Part shown: positions 35,533-44,007 of the stretch, in pieces | Position numbering within the stretch: position 1 is the first letter of the stretch | Layout: each line of letters begins with the position of its first letter | Assembly (NCBI RefSeq): GCF_020564935.1 | Contig: NZ_JAJCXB010000045.1 | Location: 1-63,404, forward strand | DNA: 63,404 nucleotides | Origin: Streptomyces pinistramenti | GTDB lineage: Bacteria > Actinomycetota > Actinomycetes > Streptomycetales > Streptomycetaceae | Direction of reading: 5' to 3' | The notes under the pieces: generated by a model | The model's input: the letters and a program-made list of their open reading frames with translations, nothing else | Database searches by the model: none | Told to the model about the DNA's origin: nothing | Program-made: the position numbers and the translations under genes

Positions 35533-35907
35533 ATGGCTTCAGACGAGGGGAACACCCGCATCGACAGCTGGATCTGGTCCGTCCGGCTGACCAAGACGCG
35601 CTCGCTGGCCGCGACCGCCTGCCGCGCGGGGCACGTCCGGGTCAACGGGGAACGGGTGAAGCCCGCCCACACGGTGCACACGGGGGACGAGGTGCGGCTG
35701 CGGCACGCAGGGCGGGAGCGGATCGTGGTGGTCTCGCGGCTGGTGCGCAAGCGGGTGGGCGCGGCCATCGCCGCCGAGTGTTTCGTCGACAACACCCCGC
35801 CGGCCCCGCCGCGCGAAGAGATCCCCCTCATCGGCATCCGCGACCGGGGCACCGGGCGGCCGACCAAGCGGGACCGCCGCGAGATCGAGCAGCTGCGCGG
35901 CCACTGA
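35533..35907 (+). CDS. S4-domain RNA-binding protein (Hsp15-like)
   Basis: A 124-residue protein with an N-terminal S4 RNA-binding domain (RIDSWIWSVRLTKTRSLAAT, ACRAGHVRVNGERVKPAHTV, written as its two ends) and a basic C-terminal tail (TGRPTKRDRREIEQLRGH). This is the layout of Hsp15 (HslR), which in Escherichia coli rescues stalled 50S subunits carrying a nascent chain. The start ATG is the first in-frame codon of the expected N-terminus. Single gene, converging on the YchJ-like gene. Confidence 0.9.
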   Translation: MASDEGNTRIDSWIWSVRLTKTRSLAATACRAGHVRVNGERVKPAHTVHTGDEVRLRHAGRERIVVVSRLVRKRVGAAIAAECFVDNTPPAPPREEIPLIGIRDRGTGRPTKRDRREIEQLRGH

Positions 35908-35925
35908 GCCGGCCCGCTCCGGCCC

Positions 35926-36348
35926 TCACTCCCCCGCAGCCGCGTCCAGATAGACCCATGCGCCGTCCTCACGGACGAAGCGGCTGTTCTCGTGCTGGGT
36001 GTCGGCGTGCCCGCGCAGGGTGGAGTGCGCGCGGAATTCCACCGTGCCTTCGGTGTGGAACGCACTGCCTCCTGTCGTCCCGAGGATTTCCAGGCCGGTC
36101 CACCGCCGCCCACGGTCGAGTTCGAGGCCGGACGGGCGGGTCGACGGGTGCCAGGTGCGCAGCAGGTAGGCCGGGTCGCCGACGGCGAAGGCGGCGTAGC
36201 GCGAGCGCATCAGCCGCTCGGCGGTGGGGGCGGCGGCGCGGCCCTGGTGGAAGGGCGCGCAGCAGTCGCGGTAGGACGCGTCGCGGCCGCAGGGGCAGGG
36301 GCTTTCGGGGGTGACCGCGGCGGCGCGGCGGGGCTTGTTCTTCGGCAC
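35926..36348 (-). CDS. YchJ-family protein with N-terminal SEC-C motif
   Basis: A 140-residue member of the YchJ (UPF0225) family. The SEC-C zinc motif is at the N-terminus (CPCGRDASYRDCCAPFHQG, about residues 17-35), followed by an NTF2-like domain with RYAAFAVGDPAYLLRTWHPS and the final VREDGAWVYLDA. Unlike many relatives it has no second SEC-C motif at the C-terminus. Function is unknown; SEC-C motifs act as zinc-dependent protein-binding tags in SecA. The GTG start removes an unrelated upstream frame, but has only a weak ribosome binding site. Confidence 0.82.
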   Translation of the reverse strand: MPKNKPRRAAAVTPESPCPCGRDASYRDCCAPFHQGRAAAPTAERLMRSRYAAFAVGDPAYLLRTWHPSTRPSGLELDRGRRWTGLEILGTTGGSAFHTEGTVEFRAHSTLRGHADTQHENSRFVREDGAWVYLDAAAGE

Positions 36349-36541
36349 ACCCCGATTGTGCCGGTAGGCGCAGGCGGCCGGTGCCCCGCCCAGCACACAG
36401 CGCGGGCGGCCGCCGCACAGGTGGGCCCATTTGGAGGGTTTCAACGATAAATCACCCATTTGCAGCTTTTGGGCGCTTGGTACCCCCTGTGAGGCTGGAA
36501 GAACTCACGGTGACCGTCCCCACCACCCAGGAGAGAACCTC

Positions 36542-36736
36542 ATGATTCTGTCCATTTCCGGCGTCGTACTGTTCGGCCTGATCGTCTTCCTCTTCTTCCG
36601 CAAAGACGGCCTCAAACCCTCGCACGGGCTGGTGTGCGCACTCTTCGGGTTCTATCTGGCGGGCTCCGCCATCGCGCCGAGCATCAAGGCGGGCAGCGCG
36701 AGCCTGGCCAGCCTCCTGGGAGGCATCAAGATCTAG
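36542..36736 (+). CDS. Small two-helix membrane protein
   Basis: A 64-residue membrane protein with two hydrophobic segments (ISGVVLFGLIVFLFF, about residues 4-19, and LVCALFGFYLAGSAIAP, about 30-46) linked by a basic loop (RKDGLKPSHG), ending in SLASLLGGIKI. AGGAG lies upstream of the ATG. About 195 bases of non-coding sequence before it hold its promoter. It lies 153 bases ahead of an FtsK-like gene on the same strand. Such small proteins accompany FtsK/Tra-type ATPases in Streptomyces, which suggests, but does not show, a shared membrane complex. Confidence 0.68.
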   Translation: MILSISGVVLFGLIVFLFFRKDGLKPSHGLVCALFGFYLAGSAIAPSIKAGSASLASLLGGIKI

Positions 36737-36889
36737 GTCCTGTCGTCGCGCCCGCCGCGCGGCACCGGACCCGCCCCTCCGGTGCACCCGCCGCCCCGCC
36801 GCCCACGTCCCGTGCCCACGCCCGTGGGCGACGGGGCCGTGCGGACGCAGAGCCCCGTCACAGCCGCGTACCGACCCCAGGAGACAGAT

Positions 36890-38563
36890 GTGGCCCGGCG
36901 CCCCCTGCCCCGCATCCTGACCGACAGCGCCTCGCTCGCCCGCAGCCGCGAGCTGGCGCGCACCGCAGCCGACAGCGCGACCGATGTGTTCCATCCGCTG
37001 ATCACCATCAGCCGCGGCCTGAGCAGGCTGGCCGTCTCCGGCGGGCAGCGCTGGTCCGCCACGCCCAAGGAGCGCCGGGGCCCGCTGGTCTTCCTCGTCG
37101 CGGCCTGCCTGCTGGTCACGACGTTCGTGCCGTACGGACCGCTGCTGGCGCTGGTCGGGGCGATGGGCACGGCGGCCTGGGCGGGGCGGGAACACACACC
37201 GGCGCAGACCGGCCTCAGTGAGGCGGAGGCGGAGCGCCTCCGGACGCTGTACGAGGCACTGGTGCCGTACTTCTCCCGCGACGGCGACCCCAGCCCGCTC
37301 TACGTCCACGGCGGCGACTGCGAGGAGGCGTTCGAGGAGTACGCCTTCGGCGACGACGGCCGGATCGGGCGGCTCCAGCTGAGATACCCGGCGTACTTCA
37401 CCGACGGCGAGGCCCCGTCCCGGGCCCGTATCGAGCAGGTGCTGCACGCCAAGTGCGGCCGCGGGCGCGAGTACCACTTCGGGTGGGACGAGGAGGCCAA
37501 CCGGCTGCTGCTGACCGTCCTCGATCCGCTGCCCACCGATATCGCCGCGCAGCGGTTCGTGACCTCGCCCGGCGAGGCGGTGCTGGGCTTCACCGATCAC
37601 GTGTCGGTGCGCAGGACACTGCCGGTTGCCGATCCCGACGGCACCCGGGACGAGCCGCCGGTCGTCTGGCGTACCGGCCCGCGGTCCACCGAGCCGCACC
37701 TGCTCGTACTGGGGCAGCCGGGAGCGGGAACCACCACGCTGCTGCGGTCGCTCGCGCTCCAGGCGCTGCAGCACGGCGATGTGCTGATCATCGACGGCAG
37801 CGGAATGGGCGAGTACGGGTGCCTGGCCGGGCGGGGCGGCGTGCTCGGAGTGGAGAGCGGTCTGTCGGGCGCGCTGGCGACGCTGGAATGGGCGGCGCAC
37901 GAGACCGAGCGGCGGCTCATCGTGGCGAACCGGGCGCGGCAGTCCGGGCTGCCGGCGCCCGACGACATCCGGCGGCCGCTGTGGATCATCGCCGACCGGC
38001 CCACCGCGCTGGCCCACCTGGCGGTTGCCGAGGGCCGGGACGATCCGCAGCGGCTGCTCCAGGTGCCGCTGCGGCACGGCCGGGCGGCGCAGGTCACGGT
38101 GGTGGTGGCGGACCAGTTCGAGAGCGCCGACCTGCTGAGCGAACCGGTACGGACGCTCGCCCGCGCGCGGGTGCTGCTCGGGCCTGCGACGGCGGACGAG
38201 GTGGGCGCGGTGCTCGGGGCGCCGCCGCACACCACGCCGACGGCGGAGGTACCGGCCGGACGCGGCTACGCGCGGCTGGGCACGGGTCCTGTGCTGCGGC
38301 TCCAAGTGCCCGCGACCCCCGACCCGTTCGACGACGCGACGAGCGAGGCGCACCGGCAGGCGGTGCTCGCGCTGCTCCCCGACCGTACGGTCCCGGCGGG
38401 CGAGCAGGTGCCGGGGCCGACGGCGGGCGGCGAGCCGGTGCGGATGGCGAAGGCGGTGGCCGGGGAGGCGGCGGAGCCTGCGGACGGGCCGGCGCAGGCG
38501 GGGCCGGTGAACGGTGCGGTGAAGGTCAACGGCCCGGTGCAGGCCGCGGGCGCGGAGGGCTGA
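36890..38563 (+). CDS. FtsK/SpoIIIE-like membrane protein with degenerate P-loop
   Basis: A 557-residue protein with a membrane segment (about residues 65-100, LVFLVAACLLVTTFVPYGP) and a C-terminal RecA-like ATPase domain related to FtsK/TraB translocases. The Walker A region at 275-283 reads GQPGAGTTT, where the invariant lysine is replaced by T281; the Walker B region is VLIIDGSG. The domain between (about 120-260) resembles FtsK-adjacent alpha-beta segments. With the lysine missing, ATP hydrolysis is doubtful and a scaffolding or regulatory role is possible. The GTG start follows CAGGAGA. A Pro/Val/Ala-rich tail closes the protein. Confidence 0.75.
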   Translation: MARRPLPRILTDSASLARSRELARTAADSATDVFHPLITISRGLSRLAVSGGQRWSATPKERRGPLVFLVAACLLVTTFVPYGPLLALVGAMGTAAWAGREHTPAQTGLSEAEAERLRTLYEALVPYFSRDGDPSPLYVHGGDCEEAFEEYAFGDDGRIGRLQLRYPAYFTDGEAPSRARIEQVLHAKCGRGREYHFGWDEEANRLLLTVLDPLPTDIAAQRFVTSPGEAVLGFTDHVSVRRTLPVADPDGTRDEPPVVWRTGPRSTEPHLLVLGQPGAGTTTLLRSLALQALQHGDVLIIDGSGMGEYGCLAGRGGVLGVESGLSGALATLEWAAHETERRLIVANRARQSGLPAPDDIRRPLWIIADRPTALAHLAVAEGRDDPQRLLQVPLRHGRAAQVTVVVADQFESADLLSEPVRTLARARVLLGPATADEVGAVLGAPPHTTPTAEVPAGRGYARLGTGPVLRLQVPATPDPFDDATSEAHRQAVLALLPDRTVPAGEQVPGPTAGGEPVRMAKAVAGEAAEPADGPAQAGPVNGAVKVNGPVQAAGAEG

Positions 38564-38587
38564 GGGGCGCGGGGTGCGCCGCGCCCC
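38564..38587. terminator. Hairpin between converging genes
   Basis: GGGGCGCGG (38564-38572) pairs perfectly with CCGCGCCCC (38579-38587) around a 6-base loop directly after the FtsK-like stop codon. It lies between two converging genes and can act in both directions. Confidence 0.65.
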
Positions 38588-38620
38588 ACAGCCGCTCCCC
38601 CGCCACAGCCCCGCGGCGGC

Positions 38621-40126
38621 TCAGGCGACGAATGCCCTGCGCGTGTCCGCGTCGACGGTGGCGCCGCTCGCCACCATCCGGGCCGCGGCCGCCAGCCGGG
38701 ACGCGGCCTCGTCGGCGACCGCGCCGCTGACCGTGAACGGCAGCCGTACGAACCCTTCGAAGGTGCCGTCGACGCCGAACCGGGGTCCTGACGGCACCCG
38801 TACCCCGAGCCGCTCGCCCACCTCCGCGATGCGGGATCCGGAGAGGCCGCCGGTGCGGACCCAGAGGGTGAGGCCGCCGCTGGGGACGGTGAACTCCCAG
38901 TCGGGCAGCTCGCGCCGGAGGGCGCCGACGATCGCGTCGCGGTTCTCACGGGCCTCGCCGCGGCGGATCTCGACGGCCTGTTCCCAGCCCCCGGTGTCCA
39001 GCAGCGAGGCGATGGCGAGCTGTTCCAGCACGGGCGAGCCGAGGTCGGAGTAGGCGCGGGCGGCGACGAGGCTGCGGATGATGTCCGGCGCCGCGCGCAC
39101 CCAGCCGATCCGCATCCCGGCCCAGAACGCCTTGCTGGCCGAGCCGACGGTGATCACGGAGCTGCCCGCGGGGTCGAAAGCGCAGACCGGGCGCGGCGGT
39201 TGGGGATCGTCGTCCAGCCGGAGTTCGGTCATGGTCTCGTCGACGACGAGCAGGGTGCCGGCCGACCGGGCGGCGTCGACCATGCGGCGCCGCTGGTCCT
39301 CGGTCGCGAGGGCGCCGGTCGGGTTGTGGAAGTCGGCCACGACGTATGCCATCCGGGGCGCCGCGTCCCGCATCACCTGGCGCCAGGCGGGGATGTCCCA
39401 GCCGGCCAGCCGTTCGGCGAGGGCCACCGGGACGAGCCGGGCGCCGGCGTCGCGCATCAGCTGGAGGATGTTGGCGTAGGACGGGGAGTCGACGGCCACT
39501 CGCTCGCCGGGGCTCGTACAGAGCCGGCAGATCGCGGCGACGGCACCCATCGCGCCGGTGGTGACCATGATCTGTTCGGGCATGGTGGGGATGCCGCGGG
39601 CGGTGTAGCGGTCGGCGAGCGCCTGGCGCAGGACGGGGAGGCCGGCCGGGTAGTCGCCGTGGGTGTGGGCGTAGAGCGGGAGGTCGGCCATGGCGCCCTG
39701 GATGGAGCGGGTCAGCCAGGGCTCGGGGGCGGGCAGGGCGGCACAGCCGAGGTCGATCATGGAGCCGCCGGCCTCCGGAGGCAGCGGTTCCAGGCCGCGG
39801 GTGGGCAGCGGGCTGCCGGCCGGTACCGCGGTCCAACTGCCCGATCCGCGGCGGGACTCCAGGAAGCCTTCGGCGCGCAGGGCCTCGTAGGCGGCGGCGA
39901 CGGTGGTGCGGCTGACTCCGAGCGCCGCGGCCAGTTCGCGTTCGGCGGGGAGCCGGGCGGCGACCGGGATGCGGCCTTCCAGGACGAGGAGGCGTACGCC
40001 GTCGGCGAGGCTGCGGTAGGCGGGCAACTTGCGGCCGCCCACGGCGAGTTCGGCGTCCCGAGGGTCCTGTGACCGAAGCAGCCGGGCGAGTTGGGTCGCA
40101 CCCACTGCGGAAGTCCACTGCGCCAT
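38621..40126 (-). CDS. MocR-type regulator (GntR wHTH + aminotransferase fold), YczR-like
   Basis: A 501-residue MocR/GabR-family regulator. A GntR winged helix (about residues 30-100, LPAERELAAALGVSRTTVAA then AYEALRAEGFL) is joined to a fold-type I aminotransferase domain with the PLP lysine K332 in GSASKAFWAGMRIGW and the Asn-Pro signature DFHNPTGAL. Such proteins bind PLP and act as regulators. The divergent neighbour is a YczE-like membrane protein, the pairing known for YczR/YczE in Bacillus and actinomycetes. The start MAQWTSAVGA is preferred over in-frame codons up to 22 residues earlier. Confidence 0.9.
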   Translation of the reverse strand: MAQWTSAVGATQLARLLRSQDPRDAELAVGGRKLPAYRSLADGVRLLVLEGRIPVAARLPAERELAAALGVSRTTVAAAYEALRAEGFLESRRGSGSWTAVPAGSPLPTRGLEPLPPEAGGSMIDLGCAALPAPEPWLTRSIQGAMADLPLYAHTHGDYPAGLPVLRQALADRYTARGIPTMPEQIMVTTGAMGAVAAICRLCTSPGERVAVDSPSYANILQLMRDAGARLVPVALAERLAGWDIPAWRQVMRDAAPRMAYVVADFHNPTGALATEDQRRRMVDAARSAGTLLVVDETMTELRLDDDPQPPRPVCAFDPAGSSVITVGSASKAFWAGMRIGWVRAAPDIIRSLVAARAYSDLGSPVLEQLAIASLLDTGGWEQAVEIRRGEARENRDAIVGALRRELPDWEFTVPSGGLTLWVRTGGLSGSRIAEVGERLGVRVPSGPRFGVDGTFEGFVRLPFTVSGAVADEAASRLAAAARMVASGATVDADTRRAFVA

Positions 40127-40227
40127 GAGATTCAGTCCACCTTCTCCGAATTGGCTCTCGATCTTGAGCCCTGCCATGCCACATCGTGTCATGCGTCAAT
40201 CCAATCCTGCCAGGAGGGGGAAGGGTT
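40127..40227. promoter_or_regulatory. Divergent mocR/yczE control region
   Basis: One hundred bases separate the two start codons. An inverted repeat GGCTC-N8-GAGCC (40153-40170) and an ATTGG motif beside it (40150-40154) are candidates for MocR binding, together with a second ATTGG on the minus strand near 40200 (CCAAT). PLP-responsive MocR proteins usually bind paired direct or inverted boxes in such regions. Inferred. Confidence 0.4.
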
Positions 40228-40911
40228 TTGTCCATCGACGACAGGCACAAGACGCCGCAGTCCTTTGTGCCGAGACGGCTCATACAGCTCTACGCCGGGC
40301 TCGTGCTCTACGGCGCGAGCATGGGACTCCAGTTGCGCGCCGGGCTCGGCCTGGAGCCGTGGAGCGTGCTGAACCAAGGAATTTCCGTACATACCGGGCT
40401 TTCGATGGGCACCGTCACCATCGCCTCCGGCGCCCTGATCCTGCTGCTGTGGATTCCACTGCGGCAGCGCCCCGGGCTCGGCACGGTCTCGAACGTGGTG
40501 GTGCTCGGACTGGTCATGGACGCGACGCTGGCGCTGGTCCCCGACCTCCGCGCGCTCGGCATCCGGATCCCGCTGCTGGTCTTCGCCGTGCTCCTCAACG
40601 GCACGGCCACCGGCCTCTACATCTCGGCGCGCTACGGCCCCGGTCCGCGCGACGGCCTGATGACCGGGCTGCACCGGCGTACGGGCCGCCCGGTGCGCCT
40701 GGTGCGGACCTGCATCGAGGTGGCCGTGCTCGCCGTCGGCTTCCTGCTCGGCGGCTCGGTGGGGGTGGGCACGGTGCTCTACGCGCTGGCCATCGGCCCG
40801 CTGGCGCAGTTCTTCCTCCGCCGGTTCGCGATCAAGGGCCTGCCCGAGCAGCCGTCCCTGGTGGCGGCCCGCAACAGCTCCCCGCCGGAGCGCGCGATAC
40901 TTTCCGAGTGA
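40228..40911 (+). CDS. YczE/YitT-family membrane protein
   Basis: A 227-residue membrane protein with five or more helices (LIQLYAGLVLYGASMGLQLR at the start, then GTVSNVVVLGLVMDATLAL and a C-terminal GVGTVLYALAIGPLAQFFLR). YARYGPGPRDG-type loop (SARYGPGPRDGLMTGL) is typical of YczE proteins. YczE is needed for lipopeptide production in Bacillus, with an unknown mechanism. The TTG start is chosen because AGGAGG lies 10 bases upstream and no ATG is available. Its stop overlaps the next gene (TGATG). Confidence 0.8.
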   Translation: MSIDDRHKTPQSFVPRRLIQLYAGLVLYGASMGLQLRAGLGLEPWSVLNQGISVHTGLSMGTVTIASGALILLLWIPLRQRPGLGTVSNVVVLGLVMDATLALVPDLRALGIRIPLLVFAVLLNGTATGLYISARYGPGPRDGLMTGLHRRTGRPVRLVRTCIEVAVLAVGFLLGGSVGVGTVLYALAIGPLAQFFLRRFAIKGLPEQPSLVAARNSSPPERAILSE

Positions 40912-41708
40912 TGCCGGCAATACGCGTACGCCACCCCTACCTCGACCACCCCGCCCCGCTCCCGTTCGCACACCGCGGCGGGGCGGCCGACGGCCTGGAG
41001 AACACCGCCGCCGCATTCCGGCGCGCGGTGGAACGGGGGTACCGCTATCTGGAGACCGACGTCCACGCCACATCGGACGGGCAACTGGTCGCCTTCCACG
41101 ACGCGACACTGGACCGGGTCACCGACACCCGCGGCGAGATCGGCGCACTGCCGTGGCGCGCGGTGCGCCGGGCCAGGGTCGCGGGCCGTGAGCCACTGCC
41201 GCACTTCGCCGACCTGCTGGAGGAGTTCCCCGACGCCCACTGGAACGTCGACGTCAAGGCGGAGGCCGCGCTGACGCCGCTGCTGGAACTGCTGCGCCGC
41301 ACGAACGCCTGGGACCGGGTGTGCATCGGCTCGTTCTCGGAGGCCAGGGTCGCGCGGGCGCAGCGGATGGCGGGCCGGCGGATGGCGACGTCGCTGGGCA
41401 CCCGGGGCGTCGCGGGGCTGCGGCTGCGCTCGCTCGGCCGCGGGGCACTGCCGGTGGACCGGCTGCTGGGCACCGCGGTACGGCGCAGCGCGGTGTGCGT
41501 GCAGGTCCCGGAGCGGCAGTCCGGGATTCCCGTCGTCGACCGGCTGTTCGTCCGCGCGGCCCACGCCCTCGGCATGCAGGTCCACGTGTGGACGGTCAAC
41601 GACGCCGGGCGGATGGCGGCTCTGTTGGATCTTGGTGTGGATGGCATCATGACCGATCACATCGACACACTGCGCACGGTGCTGACCGGGCGGGGCGCCT
41701 GGGTCTGA
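40911..41708 (+). CDS. Glycerophosphodiester phosphodiesterase (GDPD)
   Basis: A 265-residue cytoplasmic GDPD-family enzyme that splits glycerophosphodiesters into glycerol-3-phosphate and an alcohol. The catalytic histidines and metal ligands are present: FAHRGGAADGLENTAAAF (H22 with E in LENT), ETDVHATSDGQLVAFHDATL with the second His. The C-terminus VHVWTVNDAGRMAALLDLGV is typical. It overlaps the yczE stop by one base and probably belongs to the same transcript. Confidence 0.92.
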   Translation: MPAIRVRHPYLDHPAPLPFAHRGGAADGLENTAAAFRRAVERGYRYLETDVHATSDGQLVAFHDATLDRVTDTRGEIGALPWRAVRRARVAGREPLPHFADLLEEFPDAHWNVDVKAEAALTPLLELLRRTNAWDRVCIGSFSEARVARAQRMAGRRMATSLGTRGVAGLRLRSLGRGALPVDRLLGTAVRRSAVCVQVPERQSGIPVVDRLFVRAAHALGMQVHVWTVNDAGRMAALLDLGVDGIMTDHIDTLRTVLTGRGAWV

Positions 41709-41767
41709 GCCCCTGCCCCGCCCCATCCGCCGCGGTGGACGGGGACGGGAAGACGGGGGTGGGCGCG

Positions 41768-43135
41768 GTGAGCGCACAGACCGTGGCCGCGGATACGGCC
41801 GGGGATACGGAACGACGCCGGGAACAGCGCGGCTGGTACTGGTACGACTGGGCCAACAGCGTCTATTCCACGACGGTGCTGACGGTATTCCTCGGCCCGT
41901 ATCTGACGTCCGTGGCGAAGGCGGCGGCCGGCGCGGACGGCTTCGTGCATCCACTGGGGATACCGGTACGGGCCGGTTCCTTCTTCGCGTACACGGTCTC
42001 CGCTTCGCTGCTGCTCTCGGTGCTGGCGATGCCGGTCGCCGGGGCCGTGGCCGACCGCACCGGCCGCAAGAAACCGCTCCTGGGATGCTGCGCCTACGTC
42101 GGCGCCGCGGCCACGACCGGCATGTTCTTCCTCGACGGCGAGCGCTACCTGCTGGGCGGGGCGCTGCTGATCGTCGCGAATGTGGCGTTCGTCGTCTCGA
42201 TGATGCTCTACAACTCCTACCTGCCCCAGATAGCCGAGCCGGACGAGCGGGACGCGGTGTCCACGCGGGGCTGGGCCTTCGGCTACGCGGCGGCCGGACT
42301 GGCCCTGATCGCCAATCTGGTGCTGTACGCCGGGCACGACACGTTCGGGGTCACCGAGGGCACTGCGGTACGGATCTGCCTGGCGTCCGCGGGGCTGTGG
42401 TGGGGACTGTTCTCGCTGATACCGCTGCGCCGGCTGCGGGACCGGTGGACGGCGGACAGGCCGGACGCACCCGCCGCGCGCACCGCGGCGCTCGGCCAGG
42501 GCTGGCGCCAACTGCGCGGCACCCTGCGCGACATGCGCAGCCGCCCCCTCACCCTCGCCTTCCTCCTGGCGTATCTCGTCTACAACGACGGCGTGCAGAC
42601 GGTGATCACCCAGGCGTCGGTCTACGGCTCCGAGGAACTGAAACTGGACCAGACGACGCTGATCGTGGCCATCCTGCTGGTGCAGGTGCTGGCGGCGGCC
42701 GGCGCGCTGCTCATGGGGCGGCTGGCACGGCGCTACGGCGCGCAGCGCACGATCCTCGGCTCGCTGGTGGCTTGGACGGCGACGATCGCCGCGGGCTTCT
42801 TCCTGCCGGCCGGCGTGCCCGTGGGTTTCTTCGCGCTCGCCGCCGCGATCGGCCTGGTCCTGGGCGGCAGTCAGGCGCTGTCCCGTTCGCTGTTTTCGCA
42901 TTTGGTGCCGCGCGGCAAGGAAGCGGAGTATTTTTCCGCGTACGAGATCAGCGACCGCGGCGTGAGCTGGCTGGGGCCCCTGGTGTTCGGCGTGACCTAC
43001 CAGGTGACGGGCAGTTACCGGGACGCGATTCTGTCGCTGGTGGCGTTCTTCGCGGTCGGTTTCGTACTGCTGGCGCGGGTACCCGTGCGGCGCGCGATCA
43101 CCGCCGCGGGCAATGCCGTGCCGGACCGGATTTAG
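41768..43135 (+). CDS. UMF1/Atg22-type MFS transporter
   Basis: A 455-residue membrane protein with twelve predicted helices, from the UMF1 family of the major facilitator superfamily (related to yeast Atg22, which exports amino acids from the vacuole). The diagnostic start RGWYWYDWANSVYSTTVLTV is intact, as are ADRTGRKKPLLG between helices 2 and 3 and GGSQALSRSLFSHLVP. Substrate unknown. The GTG (MSAQTVAA) is preceded by a G-rich site; other GTG codons lie upstream. It follows the GDPD gene by 59 bases. Confidence 0.87.
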   Translation: MSAQTVAADTAGDTERRREQRGWYWYDWANSVYSTTVLTVFLGPYLTSVAKAAAGADGFVHPLGIPVRAGSFFAYTVSASLLLSVLAMPVAGAVADRTGRKKPLLGCCAYVGAAATTGMFFLDGERYLLGGALLIVANVAFVVSMMLYNSYLPQIAEPDERDAVSTRGWAFGYAAAGLALIANLVLYAGHDTFGVTEGTAVRICLASAGLWWGLFSLIPLRRLRDRWTADRPDAPAARTAALGQGWRQLRGTLRDMRSRPLTLAFLLAYLVYNDGVQTVITQASVYGSEELKLDQTTLIVAILLVQVLAAAGALLMGRLARRYGAQRTILGSLVAWTATIAAGFFLPAGVPVGFFALAAAIGLVLGGSQALSRSLFSHLVPRGKEAEYFSAYEISDRGVSWLGPLVFGVTYQVTGSYRDAILSLVAFFAVGFVLLARVPVRRAITAAGNAVPDRI

Positions 43136-43221
43136 GTCCGGAGCGCGCGGGGCGGTAGTGTACGCCTTTGGCTCACCAGGCGGACCGTTACTGCGCGCTT
43201 AACATTGGGAGGCGCTGGGTG

Positions 43222-43239
43222 ACATCTGCTGCCAGATGT
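43222..43239. repeat. Perfect inverted repeat upstream of rbpA
   Basis: ACATCTG (43222-43228), spacer CTGC, CAGATGT (43233-43239), flanked on both sides by TG/GT-CA bases (GTGACATCTG and CAGATGTGAC). There is no T-run, and it stands 114 bases upstream of the SigR-type promoter, so it is more likely a regulator site or an element of a second, longer transcript than a terminator. Confidence 0.5.
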
Positions 43240-43352
43240 GACAAACCGGGCGCTGGTGGGTACAACAAGGGGCGGCACGAAGGAAGGCAGCGGCGCACAG
43301 CGCCTCCGTCAAGGGCGGTGGTGGGCGACGGGTGGGCGCATGTCCCGATTTC

Positions 43353-43379
43353 GGGAATCTTCACCGCCGACCGGACGTT
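43353..43379 (+). promoter_or_regulatory. SigR-type promoter of rbpA
   Basis: GGGAAT (43353-43358) and GTT (43377-43379) are separated by exactly 18 bases, the consensus of the thiol-oxidative-stress sigma factor SigR of Streptomyces. rbpA is a known SigR target in Streptomyces coelicolor. The rest of the 300-base region upstream has no gene and probably holds a constitutive promoter as well. Confidence 0.85.
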
Positions 43380-43440
43380 GACCGGATGACGACGACAGCG
43401 ACACCTGTCCTGTGGGCGACAAGCCCGGGAGGCACGATTC

Positions 43441-43818
43441 ATGAGTGAGCGAGCTCTTCGCGGCACGCGACTCGTGGTGACCAGCTACGAGACCGACCGC
43501 GGCATCGACCTGGCCCCGCGCCAGGCGGTGGAGTACGCATGCGAGAACGGACATCGCTTTGAGATGCCGTTCTCGGTTGAGGCCGAGATTCCGCCGGAGT
43601 GGGAGTGCAAGGTTTGCGGTGCACCCTCGCTTCTGGTGGATGGCGATGGCCCTGAGGAAAAGAAGGGGAAGCCCGCGCGTACGCACTGGGACATGCTCAT
43701 GGAGCGGCGCACCCGCGAGGAGTTGGAGGAGGTGCTGGCCGAAAGGCTGGCCGTCCTGCGCTCCGGCACCATGAACATTGCCGTGCATCCGCGCGACACC
43801 AACCGCAAGTCCGCCTGA
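43441..43818 (+). CDS. rbpA: RNA polymerase-binding protein RbpA
   Basis: A 125-residue actinobacterial transcription factor that binds RNA polymerase and the primary sigma factor and stabilises the open complex. The start MSERALRGTRLVVTSYETD and the sigma-interacting C-terminus (TREELEEVLAERLAVLRSG) are canonical. The central zinc/beta-barrel region keeps two CxxC-like ends, YACENGH and WECKVCGAPSLL. Full length. Preceded by a SigR-type promoter and followed by a strong terminator, so it is a single-gene unit. Confidence 0.97.
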   Translation: MSERALRGTRLVVTSYETDRGIDLAPRQAVEYACENGHRFEMPFSVEAEIPPEWECKVCGAPSLLVDGDGPEEKKGKPARTHWDMLMERRTREELEEVLAERLAVLRSGTMNIAVHPRDTNRKSA

Positions 43819-43852
43819 CAACCGGACTTCACTACGCAGCACCGCAGCAAAT

Positions 43853-43889
43853 GGGCCGGGGCCACCGCATTTCACGGTGGCCCCGGCCC
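43853..43889 (+). terminator. rbpA terminator
   Basis: GGGCCGGGGCCACCG pairs perfectly over 15 bases with CGGTGGCCCCGGCCC around the loop CATTTCA, 34 bases after the rbpA stop, followed by TT. One of the strongest hairpins in the window. Confidence 0.85.
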
Positions 43890-44007
43890 TTGCGCGTTTC
43901 CGGCCTCTTCCGCGCCCGTCCGGGCCGAACTCCCCGTCACGCCCCGCACGGCGGGCCTTGGCGTCCGTACGGGCCCCTGCCCCCACAGGACCGGGGCCCG
44001 CAGCAGC

